64,000 nt of DNA from Capniomyces stellatus (taxonomy: Eukaryota > Kickxellomycota > Harpellomycetes > Harpellales > Legeriomycetaceae): NCBI GenBank assembly GCA_001661515.1, contig LUVW01000033.1:62001-126000 (forward strand). The letters are read 5' to 3'. Positions 1 to 10,690 of the stretch are shown here, piece after piece (the first letter of the stretch is position 1; each line of letters starts with the position of its first letter). The translations under genes and the position numbers were made by a program. The notes beneath the pieces are model-generated. The model did not search any database. It was given only the letters and a program-made list of their open reading frames with translations, and was not told the DNA's origin.

Positions 1-3000
1 ATTGGCGTAAAAGAACAAGAGTTACCGAAAGCCACAAGCGACAGTAGCGTGGGTGAGAGCAGAAATAACACGCATATGGGTGCATCTGGAACTCCACAGC
101 CAAGCTCCCCTGGTGACAATGCTAAAGCTTCTCAAGATGCGATTAAGTTGGAAGAAGAAGAAAAGGTATTCTTGAGCAATGTCATTAAGCTGCTAAGATC
201 AACAAATATAAAGAGGCTATTGGGTAAAAAATCCAAAAAAGAAAAAAGGCAGATAATAAAAAGAATCGTTGATAGTATGGGGGTTACGGATAGTGATAAC
301 GAGAAGGCACAGAAAAAGTGCAGTCCTGTTATAATAATCAACAATTTGGAACGGAAAGGGGGGGACAGGTCTAAACCCCGAAATCTGGCCAAAAACTTCG
401 ACGAGCTGGGGAACAAGATAATAAAAAAAATCAAGGACACCACCGAAAATAGAAATATAGATGCTGACAATATCGCAAAGTTGAGAAAGATGAAGAATGA
501 GTTGTGTAAGCCTAATTGCGTTGATAAAAAGTGCGATAAAGGCAGCAACTGCCCCACAAAAACAGTGAATTTCAACATAAACATCAACAAAGACGGCCTG
601 GTAGGTGGGGCAGCTAAAAAAGGGGGAGAAGGGCTGGACAGAAACACACAAGTAGAGGATAAGTGGAAAAGTAGCAAGGTTAGGCCAAAGTTGTTTATTC
701 TGAGCAGCATACGAAAGAAATTCCACAAGAAACTGCTGAGCAAAATGGGAGTTAAGAGCCTAAGCAAATATAGGGGACTGGCGCTTGAAAAAATGCCATT
801 GAATTTTATCCAAACTACGACTTCAACAAAGATGAGCAGTGTGTTGGGTAAAATGAGCACCAACCAGTCTTTATCCCTAGGAGCGAGTCCAGCATCTCAA
901 AGTACGCTAAAGAAAACAAAATCAGAAGTGCAGATAAAAGCAGCAAGATCCAAAGGTAAAAGAGCCATGAAAAAATCTACTTTTGTAAAAAGGCCGCTGA
1001 AACATCCTGATTCTACAGTAACAACGCCTATAAACTATATACACTCCAATAAAAAGTCAGTAGTTACAATGGCCACAACTTTTCCCCAAACTACACAGAC
1101 TTTTTTGGAAGGGAAAAGGGCAAGGAGTTGGGAAAAAGTAAGTCATTTGACTGGTTTGGTAATAGCCAGTAAAGCAACTAGTGACAAAACTGCGGTTGGG
1201 TTGGTTGGCTTGTCAAAAACAAGAAATTTGTCCCTGAGTATAGATAATGGCGGTGGTAATACTAGAGATAAAAAAAGGATGGGAGGGCTGAATGAAGGAC
1301 AAGTTACTTCAAACGGGTTGATGATTACGAAAACAAAGGGTAGGACTCGAAAAGGTGGGAAAACACCAACCGCGGACCTGGGTGATAAAAGAACTAAAAC
1401 ATCAAAGAAAAGGGTCAAGAAGCGAACAATTAAAAAACCTAAGCTTAAAGTACTATATACTAGAAAAACAAAATCGAAAGAATCAGTTGCTAGGAGGCTA
1501 AAAAGGAGTGGTCAGTCCAAAAAAAATGTGAGTAAAAAACTGAAATTTGGAAACAGAAAGGTTGTTGGGAATATAACGGCCTCAAAAAAGCTGCGTAGCA
1601 ATATGAACAACACTTTGGAAATTAAAGAAAGCCATTCGCAGAATATGGCCCGCAACACCACCACCTTCAGTTTCAATGAGGTTTTGAGCTCGAAAAAAGC
1701 CTTTGGTACGCCAAGTGCAACTATGACCTATGATATTGCTAGCGCTACAAGTTCAATAAAAACTGTCAACAAAGGCGGTGTGTCAAGTAAAGCTGGTGCT
1801 AGTGGTGAAGACGTGAAACCAAAAATAGGCAAAGCTAGTGGCATTTATAAAAAACCAAAAGACGCGGTAAATAATACAACGGAAGGTGGTAAGCACTCTG
1901 AAAAGGGTGTTGGTTTTACTAGAGTTGGAATACATGGTCCAAAAACAACGCCTACAAGAAAAAAGATAAACGAGCCTTACAAGAGCAAGAAAAGGTCTCA
2001 GAGTCCTAAACACACACAAATGAGTAGCGTCAAGAGGGTTGCAAATAGAAAGTATACGTCAAAAAAAAGTGAAAAGGTAGATAAAAAAAATAATGGCGGC
2101 AATATTGGTAGAAGCGAGAAAAGCAAAGAGCTTAGTGATAACAAGGGAGGTGCTAGTGGAGGCAATTCGAGTGATAGTAGAGACAACGTTATTGTAGGTA
2201 ACAATATTGATGACAACGTCAGTGGCAAAAAAAATAACAAAGGAGTTACTAGCACAAACAAGGTATATGCTGAAAATAGTACAGGTACTAGCAGTAGTAG
2301 CAGTAGTAGCAGTAGCGCAAGTAATGTGGGTTTTAATACCCGTGGCAGTGGTTTGAGAAATGGTATTGTGGGTGGTGCTGACAAGGCAAATGGTACGTCT
2401 AGTAATGCACCCAAAGAAAATGTCATCGATAACAAAGGCAGCAGGACAGAGAGTGGCAGTGAAGGTACGTTAACTGATAGAAAAAGCAGAACCATTCAAA
2501 GCAGTGAAAGTAGCACAAGTAGCAGGAATATTAAGGGCAGAGCTGGAATAGAAGTGAATGGTGCAGGGAAAAGAAACGGCATGACTAGGACAGCCAGAAA
2601 TGGAAAAACAAAAGGCAATACAAAGTATTGCGAGGAAAAGTATAGTAAAATACTAAAGTACATGAGCAAACAAAACAGAGAGAAGCGACAGGCACAGATT
2701 AGCAAGTGTAAAAGGATATGCTATTTGGGCCGTTTAAACGCAAAGCAGAAGGAGAAAGCTATTGAAAAGAAAAAAAAGAAACCAAGTAAAGTCGATATGA
2801 TAAAAGTGGAAAAATGTAAAAGAAAATGCGAATTGGAAGGGATGATGAAACCGTACACAAAGAAAATGGAATTGAACATTGAATTCGATGGATGCAAAAG
2901 TTACAAGGGCAAAGGGATGAAGGCTGTGCTCGAAGACAAGGTTAAATCCGCAGTACTGGATTGGGAAGACGAAATGCGTGGGGTTGCTAAAGCTAAAAGT

Positions 3001-3267
3001 AGGCGGCCAAAAAGAAATACGGGCAGTATGAGAGCCAAAAACAAGGATAGAAAAAATGATGTGGTCGATTACGGTGAGATAAAGGCAGAAGTCAAGATTG
3101 TCGACAAAAAAGGACTAGAGAAAAGCGTACTCGGTTTGCAAAATAAGGTGTATTCTCGGATAATAAAAGACGAAGACAAAGTCGCAACAAGAATGGGCAC
3201 AACAGAAAAGAGCTCGATGAGGAAATACAGAAAGAAAAAGGCTTTAGAGACTGCGTCGAAAAAATAA
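1..3267 (+). CDS. Lys/Ser/Asn-rich low-complexity protein, 5'-partial
   Basis: The reading frame is already open at base 1 and runs without a stop to TAA at 3265-3267, so the gene probably continues to the left of the window. The first in-frame ATG is at 76, so a start there is possible, but nothing upstream closes the frame. The product has at least 1,064 residues from that ATG and is very basic, rich in Lys, Ser, Thr, Asn and Gly. It has a poly-Ser run near 2290-2320 and no membrane segment. The last 200 residues are more ordered and cysteine-containing, with repeated C-K-R-x-C patterns at about 2700-2830. I do not recognise a domain. A nuclear or chromatin-associated role fits the charge but is only inference. 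The strand is G/A-rich and codon usage looks coding throughout. Confidence 0.7.
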   Translation: MGVKEQELPKATSDSSVGESRNNTHMGASGTPQPSSPGDNAKASQDAIKLEEEEKVFLSNVIKLLRSTNIKRLLGKKSKKEKRQIIKRIVDSMGVTDSDNEKAQKKCSPVIIINNLERKGGDRSKPRNLAKNFDELGNKIIKKIKDTTENRNIDADNIAKLRKMKNELCKPNCVDKKCDKGSNCPTKTVNFNININKDGLVGGAAKKGGEGLDRNTQVEDKWKSSKVRPKLFILSSIRKKFHKKLLSKMGVKSLSKYRGLALEKMPLNFIQTTTSTKMSSVLGKMSTNQSLSLGASPASQSTLKKTKSEVQIKAARSKGKRAMKKSTFVKRPLKHPDSTVTTPINYIHSNKKSVVTMATTFPQTTQTFLEGKRARSWEKVSHLTGLVIASKATSDKTAVGLVGLSKTRNLSLSIDNGGGNTRDKKRMGGLNEGQVTSNGLMITKTKGRTRKGGKTPTADLGDKRTKTSKKRVKKRTIKKPKLKVLYTRKTKSKESVARRLKRSGQSKKNVSKKLKFGNRKVVGNITASKKLRSNMNNTLEIKESHSQNMARNTTTFSFNEVLSSKKAFGTPSATMTYDIASATSSIKTVNKGGVSSKAGASGEDVKPKIGKASGIYKKPKDAVNNTTEGGKHSEKGVGFTRVGIHGPKTTPTRKKINEPYKSKKRSQSPKHTQMSSVKRVANRKYTSKKSEKVDKKNNGGNIGRSEKSKELSDNKGGASGGNSSDSRDNVIVGNNIDDNVSGKKNNKGVTSTNKVYAENSTGTSSSSSSSSSASNVGFNTRGSGLRNGIVGGADKANGTSSNAPKENVIDNKGSRTESGSEGTLTDRKSRTIQSSESSTSSRNIKGRAGIEVNGAGKRNGMTRTARNGKTKGNTKYCEEKYSKILKYMSKQNREKRQAQISKCKRICYLGRLNAKQKEKAIEKKKKKPSKVDMIKVEKCKRKCELEGMMKPYTKKMELNIEFDGCKSYKGKGMKAVLEDKVKSAVLDWEDEMRGVAKAKSRRPKRNTGSMRAKNKDRKNDVVDYGEIKAEVKIVDKKGLEKSVLGLQNKVYSRIIKDEDKVATRMGTTEKSSMRKYRKKKALETASKK

Positions 3268-3393
3268 ATAGCGGTTGGATGAATAAACCCGTAATTTATG
3301 CATACTTTTAAGCTGAGATTCGGGCCATAACAATGTGTTTGGAACATTGAGATTTAATAGTTTGGTAGAAAATTCATGTATTTATGGGTTACT

Positions 3394-3409
3394 TTTGAGC
3401 TACTTTACT
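3394..3409. repeat. Target-site duplication, left copy
   Basis: The 16-bp sequence TTTGAGCTACTTTACT occurs here and again at 3749-3764, exactly flanking a truncated LINE copy. Direct repeats of this length are what target-primed reverse transcription leaves. The exact edge is uncertain by about 3 bases because the element end shares CTT with the repeat. Confidence 0.9.
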
Positions 3410-3748
3410 TTTTATTTTATTTATTTATGTGGTTTATTGGTAACAAAATCAACACAACAAAACATACAATATTAAACAATACCATAAAAATACTATAAAA
3501 CACTGTGCTATTTTGACATGTTAAATAACTCTATTAGCCAACACCCCTTCGATCAATTAGATCGTCCGTACCCGATGGGCATTGGTTCAGGGGGATTGGT
3601 ACTACTTTAAGCCTAGACAGGATCGAGTAACGGGGGTTTGTGGATAGCCTCCAAAAACGACGCTGTTGCCAGCATCGTCTTGGCGCCGAGGGTGTCAGGA
3701 TTCTTGAGAATCTTGGCGGTTGGTTGTTTTAACTCCTCTCCCAGGAGC
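3410..3748 (-). mobile_element. 5'-truncated LINE copy (3' end only)
   Basis: About 339 bp match 30481-30820 with roughly seven single-base differences, mostly A/G transitions plus one indel, so about 98% identity by eye. Read on the minus strand the fragment holds the last 70 or so codons of the LINE open reading frame, the short 3' UTR and an A-rich tail made of TAAA-like units. It stops abruptly on the 5' side, as expected for abortive reverse transcription. The flanking 16-bp direct repeats and the high similarity mark it as a recent insertion. It lies about 140 bp downstream of the first gene and 310 bp downstream of the SAM gene's stop codon, so no coding sequence is broken. Confidence 0.92.
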
Positions 3749-3764
3749 TTTGAGCTACTTTACT
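3749..3764. repeat. Target-site duplication, right copy
   Basis: Second copy of TTTGAGCTACTTTACT, identical to 3394-3409, on the truncated 5' side of the LINE fragment. Confidence 0.9.
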
Positions 3765-4058
3765 GGTATGATAAATAACATGTGTTTATGGGCACGCCAT
3801 TGAAAAGAAAATAAGGAAATAAGGAAAAGAAAAAGGAGAAAAAGGAAGAGAATAATTGACAAATAAATGGTTTAAGAATTTTGTATTAAAGTTTTATTTA
3901 TAAAAACCAAGCATTGTTGAATTATAACAGTGAGTGTGTGAATATGGATGTAGATTAAATAAAACAGAACTATATAGTGAGATACTCAAACAAAGTATAT
4001 GTGGTTGAGAAAAATGGAATTGCTAACGAATTTGAAATAAAGAAAAAAAAATATGTAT

Positions 4059-6545
4059 TTATACAGCTGGTTGTAAAAGCCCAACTTCTGCAACCATTCT
4101 AGAGTCGTGACTATCGTGACTACCATGACTATTGTGGTCAATTGGGCTGGTAGGTTCAACAATAACGTCTTTTTGTATACTAGTGTTGTCAGAGTTTGGG
4201 TTTGAAGTTGGACTTTGTGTGGAGCTGGTATCCACAGAAACATCCTCATTTTCATTTTCATTTTCATTTTCATTTTCATCATCTTTTTCTTTTTTATTGA
4301 CGTTTTCACATCCACCTATCTTGTCATTTTGACTTTCATTTTGATTTTCATTTTGATTGTCGTTTTGGTTATCATCCTCGATTTTGTTTTTATTCAGACT
4401 ATTATTTTCATTTTGATTTTGGTTGTCATTTTGCTCTTCAAGTTGGTCATCGGTGCCAACCTCATTAGAACCATGGTTGATTTTGATTTTTTTGGTTTTG
4501 TGAGAGAATTCTGTATCTAAAGCACCTTCCTGACTGGTATGGTCATTTGGTGGCAAAGTTTCATAGTCTTTTGGAGGCATCAACTCGTTAGCTAACATAT
4601 GGATATCAGCTTCTTGGGCTTTGTGGAGCTCCAGGGTTATTTTTGGCGAGGGTTGTTGTTTGAGATCTTCGTATTCTGGGGCATCTATATCATGTTCAGA
4701 TTTGATATTTAAATTCCGGGAACTGGGGCTGCCAATGTGACTTTTTTCTGCTTGCCCGGATTGGTATTTTGGAACTGAATGTGCTGCTTCTCTTGAAGCT
4801 ACTCTAGTAGGAGAAGACTGCTGGTCAAAGGAATTTCCATCGATATCATAGTTATTTTCGTTGTCATTTTCGTTTTCATTGTCATTGTCATTCTCGTTTT
4901 CATTGTCATTATCTTCGTCGTTATCCATATCATTTTCGTTCTCGGCATTATTTCCGTTATAATTTCTCTGATTATCTTTCGAGTTGACTGATGTCTTGGA
5001 CGAATCTAGCTGACCATCCTTGCTGGCCTCTAATAATTTGCGTGTCAAAAAAAAAAAATCAAAGCATCAATAAGGTTAAATTAAATATCCTGTCAAAAAA
5101 GAATGAATTCAATAAATAAAATATAGCAATCCAACCAATTAATAAACATATGTATATGCTAAAGTATAAAGCTTTAGTATTAGGGACTTGCCCTTTTCCT
5201 CACGTATTCTTGCTCTCCTACGAGCATTCCTCTCTCTCTCCTTCTGCAGGTATTCGGCGTAAGCCACAGGATCCTTCTTCAGCTCCAACCTTTTTAATCG
5301 TTTCTTTTCGGCATCAGCAACTCTTGAAGCTGTTCTTTTTGAAATATTGGTGTTGGCTGAACTGTTTATGTCGGTTGTTTGGCTGCTTACGTAGATCATG
5401 TGCATTTGATTGTCTGGTTCTGGTGAAGAATTATGTTGGTTTGTTGGTGTTTGCGATTGGGATTGTGAATGTCCATTTCTTTGAGCCTGTGACATTTTTG
5501 TGTTTGCCCATGAAGGGTTGTTCGGATAATTCCCATCTAATTATTTTTATATATTTAATAACCCATATATTAGATTTTAGTCTCTTAAATTACAAGGATA
5601 AACTGGTATATATATATAAATACATATATACAAGCACAACAATATTGATCACCAGTATAACAAGCTTACTTTTGTAAAAAGTCAAATTTCTTTCCGAGAC
5701 CGACGACGAATTTCTCTTGTGTCCACGTGGACGTTCTGAATATCCGTTTCCACCCTCGTTGTTATTGTCGTATTTTAAGTTGGAATCGCCTACTATATTC
5801 GAGTGTTCATTACTACCTCCTGGATTGCTACTGTTGTTGTTGTTGTTCCCGCCACTATACATGCCCACCGTCATGTCATGTTCGCCTCTATCGGTTTGAT
5901 CTAAATTCATGATATTTGTATTTGTATTTGTATTTGTATCTGAAAACATACATCGTATCAATATCAACAATGCTTGGACTAATAAATTAATAAAATTTGA
6001 ATTATTTACCTCGATGAGTTAAACCCATTCCCCATTTAAGCGCTTCCAAAGCTTCTAAAAACCTAACCCTTTTTCCAAAGGCCGAGATCCCCATTTCCTC
6101 TCTCAAAACGGCATTGGAGATATAATTTATTAAAACGTGTCCGTCTAAAGCATGAGCTATAAAGTTCCCAATATACAAACACATTTGCATTTAAGTTTAT
6201 AATTGCATTTAGCTTTGAAATTCCATGTAAGACTGCCTTGGTCCTTTTTCACTCTTTTCTTTTTAACTCCATGTACTTTCTTTTTCCTAATCAGAAACTT
6301 GGAGTTACAAGCATTATTCAATATTGTTTTTCCTTATTCTTTTCTTTTGGCAAGTAAACTGTCTCTAGCTATATGTTACCTCTGACTATTGGTAGTAAAT
6401 CCCCAAGATTTGGTTGAGCCCGAATCCAGTTACAGACATCGTCTACTGTCCATCTGCGTGGATCTTCATTGTAGTACCCATTGTTGATGCTCCCCTCCCC
6501 TGAGCCTCCTGGGTACTCGCTCTTAACCATACTGTTCTCCGTCAT
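4059..6545 (-). CDS. SAM-domain protein with acidic Asn/Glu-rich tail, 5 exons
   Basis: Five exons read on the minus strand: 6380-6545, 6010-6156, 5670-5939, 5204-5536 and 4059-5029. All four introns have GT donors (GTAACA, GTAAAT, GTAAGC, GTGAGG) and TAG or CAG acceptors, and every junction is phase 1, giving one 628-residue frame. Exons 1-2 together rebuild a complete sterile alpha motif beginning W-T-V-D-D-V-C-N-W and continuing through A-L-D-G-H-V-L to the F-L-E-A-L helix; neither exon alone contains it. Exon 4 has a very basic K/R-rich helix. Exon 5 is acidic, with N/D/E/Q repeats encoded by CATTTT-like hexamers near 4250-4280 and 4860-4930. SAM domains mediate protein-protein contacts in signalling adaptors and transcription regulators; which applies here cannot be told. 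An upstream in-frame ATG at 6629 is possible, but the stretch before 6545 looks like leader. The GTGAGG donor of intron 4 is the least certain junction. Confidence 0.8.
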
Positions 6546-9500
6546 GCTTTTTTTTAGATAAAAAATAAGAAACCCCTCTCGTGGTATTCCAAATTTGTTT
6601 ATAAATAACTCACTCCGACCTTGACTCAACTTGTTTTCGCCTCTGAGTTTTTCCTTTCCACTCGAACCCTCAGCGTTTATAGGCTCTTTTTAACAACGTT
6701 GGCTGATCGGTATATACGTGTGTCGTTATTGCTAGTCTATACGAAAGCTCGATTTCAAGTACCAATTCCCTTTCCAATAAAAGCCTTGTGGTCTGCCAAA
6801 CAAGTCAAATAATATAGGCTAACACAAATACTAGTAAACAACTGCTAGTAGAAGAAAAGAATAAGCACAAGTATAAATTTTGTGTAGAACGACACTAGCT
6901 GATTGCGCCAAGGTGCTCTATTTACTTCTTCTTCTTCTTCTTTTGACGACGGTCTGGTTTACAGGGTTCTTTGCTTTAAGTATACGCGATGCACTCTAGG
7001 TAGTATGTATCTTTAAATAGTCTTGAGAAACCAAGAGTAAAAGTGAAAAGTAAGACGATAAACCCAAATAAATAAGTGTCAACGTCCGTTTAAATACTTT
7101 ATGTTGGAGGTTTTGTCCTTTCACCACTAGATAGTTTAAAAGCCTTGTGTGTGTATAGTGTATGCTATCAAAAAAAAAGCTGCTTATCCTCGATATCACA
7201 AGGCTTAATAAGAGTTTATCTGTTTATTAGCTTGATATGTTTTTTCTGTTTTGGCTATTATTATTTTTTTTAATATAACCTTGTAAATTTTATTTCGTAT
7301 AAAATAGAGGCAACTATATTTTTAATTAGAGGAGGATGGGATTTTATTTTGTTCCTGTTTTCCTCTTTTCCTTCTTGCCCACTTTTGTGTCTATCTTTTT
7401 ATCTTTTTTGTCCTTTTTAAGCTTTGGTGGCTATAGAACGATATTTGAAAAGTCAAAAAAATTATCAAGAAAAATTTAAAAAATTAGGACGATGTAAAAT
7501 GTCAAAATGTGCTGAATTCTGAAAAAAATTAAATTTTTTTTTTTGTATTCCCGTTGATAATTTCTAAAGCTAATTTTCGCTACTTAAACTCCTGTTTTCT
7601 TTGTTGTTTTTTTTTTTTTGCTAACCATTATCCTTCCCGTCCAATTTTGCTTTAATATTTTGTCAAACTCACATTATCATTGTTCAAAAATGAAATTGAA
7701 AAAGAAGAAAAAAAAACAGAAAAGTATAAACCTTTTTAGCCTCAAGATAAACTTTAAATGGAATGAACTATTTGCTTGCAAATGATTTGTGGAAAGCAAA
7801 TGGGGGCTAGACTTGCATGGGATGATGGTAACTACTTTGTCCGTTTTTCAAAAATCAAGTAGAAATAACAACAATAGTAATAATAAGCCCAAAACACCAT
7901 GAACCTTTTTTTTAAATATAAATAACAAATAGCCATAATCATAGCACATAATTATAAACGCCAAAACAATAATTCTATTGTAAGTGAATAAGAGGCTATT
8001 AATAAATAATGAATAACACTTTTGACTGTCAATGACCAAGTACACCATGAACTTTTTCCCTTTTCCTTTAAACTTTATTAGCCATTATTTACTGAACACC
8101 GAGTAAAATTCTGACAAGCTCTGGTGGTTTTTTTTTTTATGACCAAAAGCAGCTTGTATTGTTGCCGCTTTTTACTATTAAACCAATCAAACTTTAATCC
8201 AACCCACCTTTTCTGGTGCTTAAATACACCTGGCTGTTTACAGCGTACATTTTAATACTGTAAAAACGTTTATAACATTAAACAAGAGTGTTGCTAAGCC
8301 AAAATACACCCTAATAGCACACTCAATATAGCATAATAATGCAATGTAATGTAACGTAATGTAATGTAATATGTTTGTTACAATCACCCGTAAATTTTCG
8401 ACCATGCTTTACTGAAACTCATTTTAGTTTCCATTGATTTCCATACATTTTACACCTGTCGATTTCACTTTTAGACGGCTGCTATTGTTTTTTTTTTTTT
8501 TAGCCCATCTCACTTCACTTCAGTAAAGCTCAGTTAATCGTGGTAAGTTTATTAGTTGTAGCAAGCCCCGTTGCTCTTTTTTTTTCTTTTCTCCTTTCTT
8601 CACTTACCTTGGATAGCAAACAATTGCTATTTTAGTTGCATTGTTCATTTACACACTCTTTGTTTGGACATTAGAATCGACAATCTTAGATTGAAAGTGA
8701 CTCTTTTTCCACATGATGTTATTGGAATATTTACAAAACACATCTTAACTACACGCAACATCACTACCCATTCACCCTCCTATTTTTCAACTGTATATGC
8801 GATATGTATTTTTTTTTTTCCCTTTTATGCACCTTCTGTCTCCATCATTTCTGATTTTGATTTTCCCGACACTGTAAAGCTTAGATGTGTTGGCTTAAAG
8901 CAAAAAAAAATGTCTTGGTGGCTGTTAAACCAGTGATTCAATGTAACATGTTAATTCCTGCAATCTATTTTTAATTCGTCTATTGTTTTTCCACCCACTT
9001 TTTTTTTCCTTCTTTTTTTTCCCTTCGTATATTCTTTTTTTCCATCCATCCAACCCATCCCATCCATCCACCCATCCTTCTTTTCTTCCCTCCAACCCCA
9101 TTCCCTTCATTTCTTTAATAAAAAAATTTTCCTCTTTTTTATAAATCGCTGAATAATCCCATTCTCAAAACCCCAATTCTTATAGCTGTATAGCAAATGA
9201 TCGTCTTTAATTTGTAGATGTATTTTCATTTTTATTCCATTGGAAATAAACAAATGAAAAAAAAATAGTAGAAATACAAATTAAAACACCAGCAAAGGAT
9301 GAGCTTATCAAACAAGAAAATTGAATGGTGTTTTTTTATTATTATTTTTTTTTTCTGCGCACAAAATCCCATATATTGATAACATGTTTTATTCTCAAAT
9401 TCTCAAATCTCCATATTTCCACATTTCCACACATTCAAAATTATACCACTAATCAGATTGCGTCAATTATCGTTTGAAAAACGAGCCCATTGTTACGATG

Positions 9501-10261
9501 TGCGCTTGTCTCACTTTGAAGAAGCAAACAAACCAATACTAACACATTTTAATATTATGTTTTCAAATCAAGATGGAGATGTCAACAAGTTTTGAATGTT
9601 GGTCTCATTTTAATTGTTGTGTTTTAATACTGGTTTTTAGTTTTGTGAATAAAAACCAACCCTATGTCTAGTTTTACGCCTCATCTGTTTTGTCTGTTTT
9701 TTTTTTTTTAATTCTTGAAATTTGAAATTTTACTATTGAAGATACAGCACTCCAATTAAATGTAAACACATCCAACTCTAATAATTCACTTACTTCACCA
9801 CCCACTCCTCCGTTACCACATGTTTACTTGTGTAGACAACACAGATTTGCGATTTCAAAGTACAATCCCAACCACAATACATGCATCACAAGTTATTATA
9901 TCTCTATGCTTTTATACACCAACGTTGAATACAATGTATCTAGCTTTCACTAAATGAGCAATCAGTTTTTATAAACTCGATAGGCTTATACAAACAGGCT
10001 TTGTATTAACAAACTAGGCCTTCTTTGACCCAACATGTATCTGCTAGCCTATTCCCTACATCTGAGATTTGGGCGTTGAAACCACAGCCTAATTGTGTTT
10101 GATTCATACCATAATGGCACACAAGTACGTACCCATATCTGCCTATCACTTTTTTTTGTCTTAATTTCCTCTGTTTTTTCAAGCTCGATTTCCAATTGTT
10201 TGATTGCTAACTGCCATTCCAACAAAGCAGTGATTTTGCAGTGTCTATTTGATTTGTAACG
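6546..10261. other. AT-rich spacer without a supportable gene
   Basis: About 3.7 kb upstream of the SAM gene. Reading frames are short, rich in Phe/Leu/Lys from homopolymer runs, and no frame shows a recognisable domain or a convincing splice-joined product. Simple repeats occur: (CTT)n near 6926-6941 and a GTAAT pentamer array at about 8344-8370. A short noncoding RNA could be hidden here, but I see no tRNA-like fold. Confidence 0.5.
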
Positions 10262-10415
10262 GTTTTTTTAAGTGGTGGTTTGTTGGCAACTAATGCAGCA
10301 TATCAAAATATAAAATACTATACTTAAAATATTCCTATTCCAAAATACCACCGTTTTGCCAATATCCCTTCGATCAATTAGATCGTCGGTACACGATGGG
10401 CATTGATTGGTTCAA
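10262..10415 (-). mobile_element. Diverged LINE 3'-end relic
   Basis: On the minus strand, 10357-10413 translates to N-Q-C-P-S-C-T-D-D-L-I-D-R-R-D-I-G-K, matching the last residues of the LINE protein at 30.6 kb (N-Q-C-P-S-G-T-D-D-L-I-D-R-R-G-V-G). The part toward 10262 retains the 3'-UTR signature GTGGTTTGTTGGCAAC near 10274-10290. The UTR is more diverged than the coding end. No target-site duplication is visible, so the insertion is old. Confidence 0.75.
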
Positions 10416-10690
10416 GGCATGTTTTAGGGGCAAACATTCATTTGTGCTTGATTTTTCATTTAAAGAGCGATTGGTTAGCTAGTAAATGAAAACATAACAA
10501 AATAATTAAAGTTGATTGGACCGATTGAGGGAGTAAAGCATAAACCGAGTGATTTATTAAAGGAACAAAAAAAAACTCAAAGAATCAAGCTGTGCTCTAA
10601 ATCAAAAAAAAGAAAAAAATCAAGAAAAAAAAGAAAAGAAAAATCAAAAAAAAACTATCGAAAAAGGTAGTAGCTAAGGAGGTGAAAAAA

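Noticed and set aside
217..863. Long minus-strand frames opposite the first gene, and similar frames opposite KEX2, the 5-phosphatase and the coiled-coil gene
   Set aside because: Antisense shadows caused by purine-rich coding strands (Leu/Pro/Ser-rich readings). None has independent coding signals.
5139..5203. Extension of SAM-gene exon 4 past 5204 (E-E-K-G-K-S...)
   Set aside because: Continuing breaks the phase with exon 5; the GTGAGG donor at 5203 gives the only in-frame join, though it is not a strong donor.
8571..8936. 121-codon plus-strand frame
   Set aside because: Composition is driven by T runs (Phe/Leu/Ile), with no domain, no homology to anything in the window and no conserved start context.
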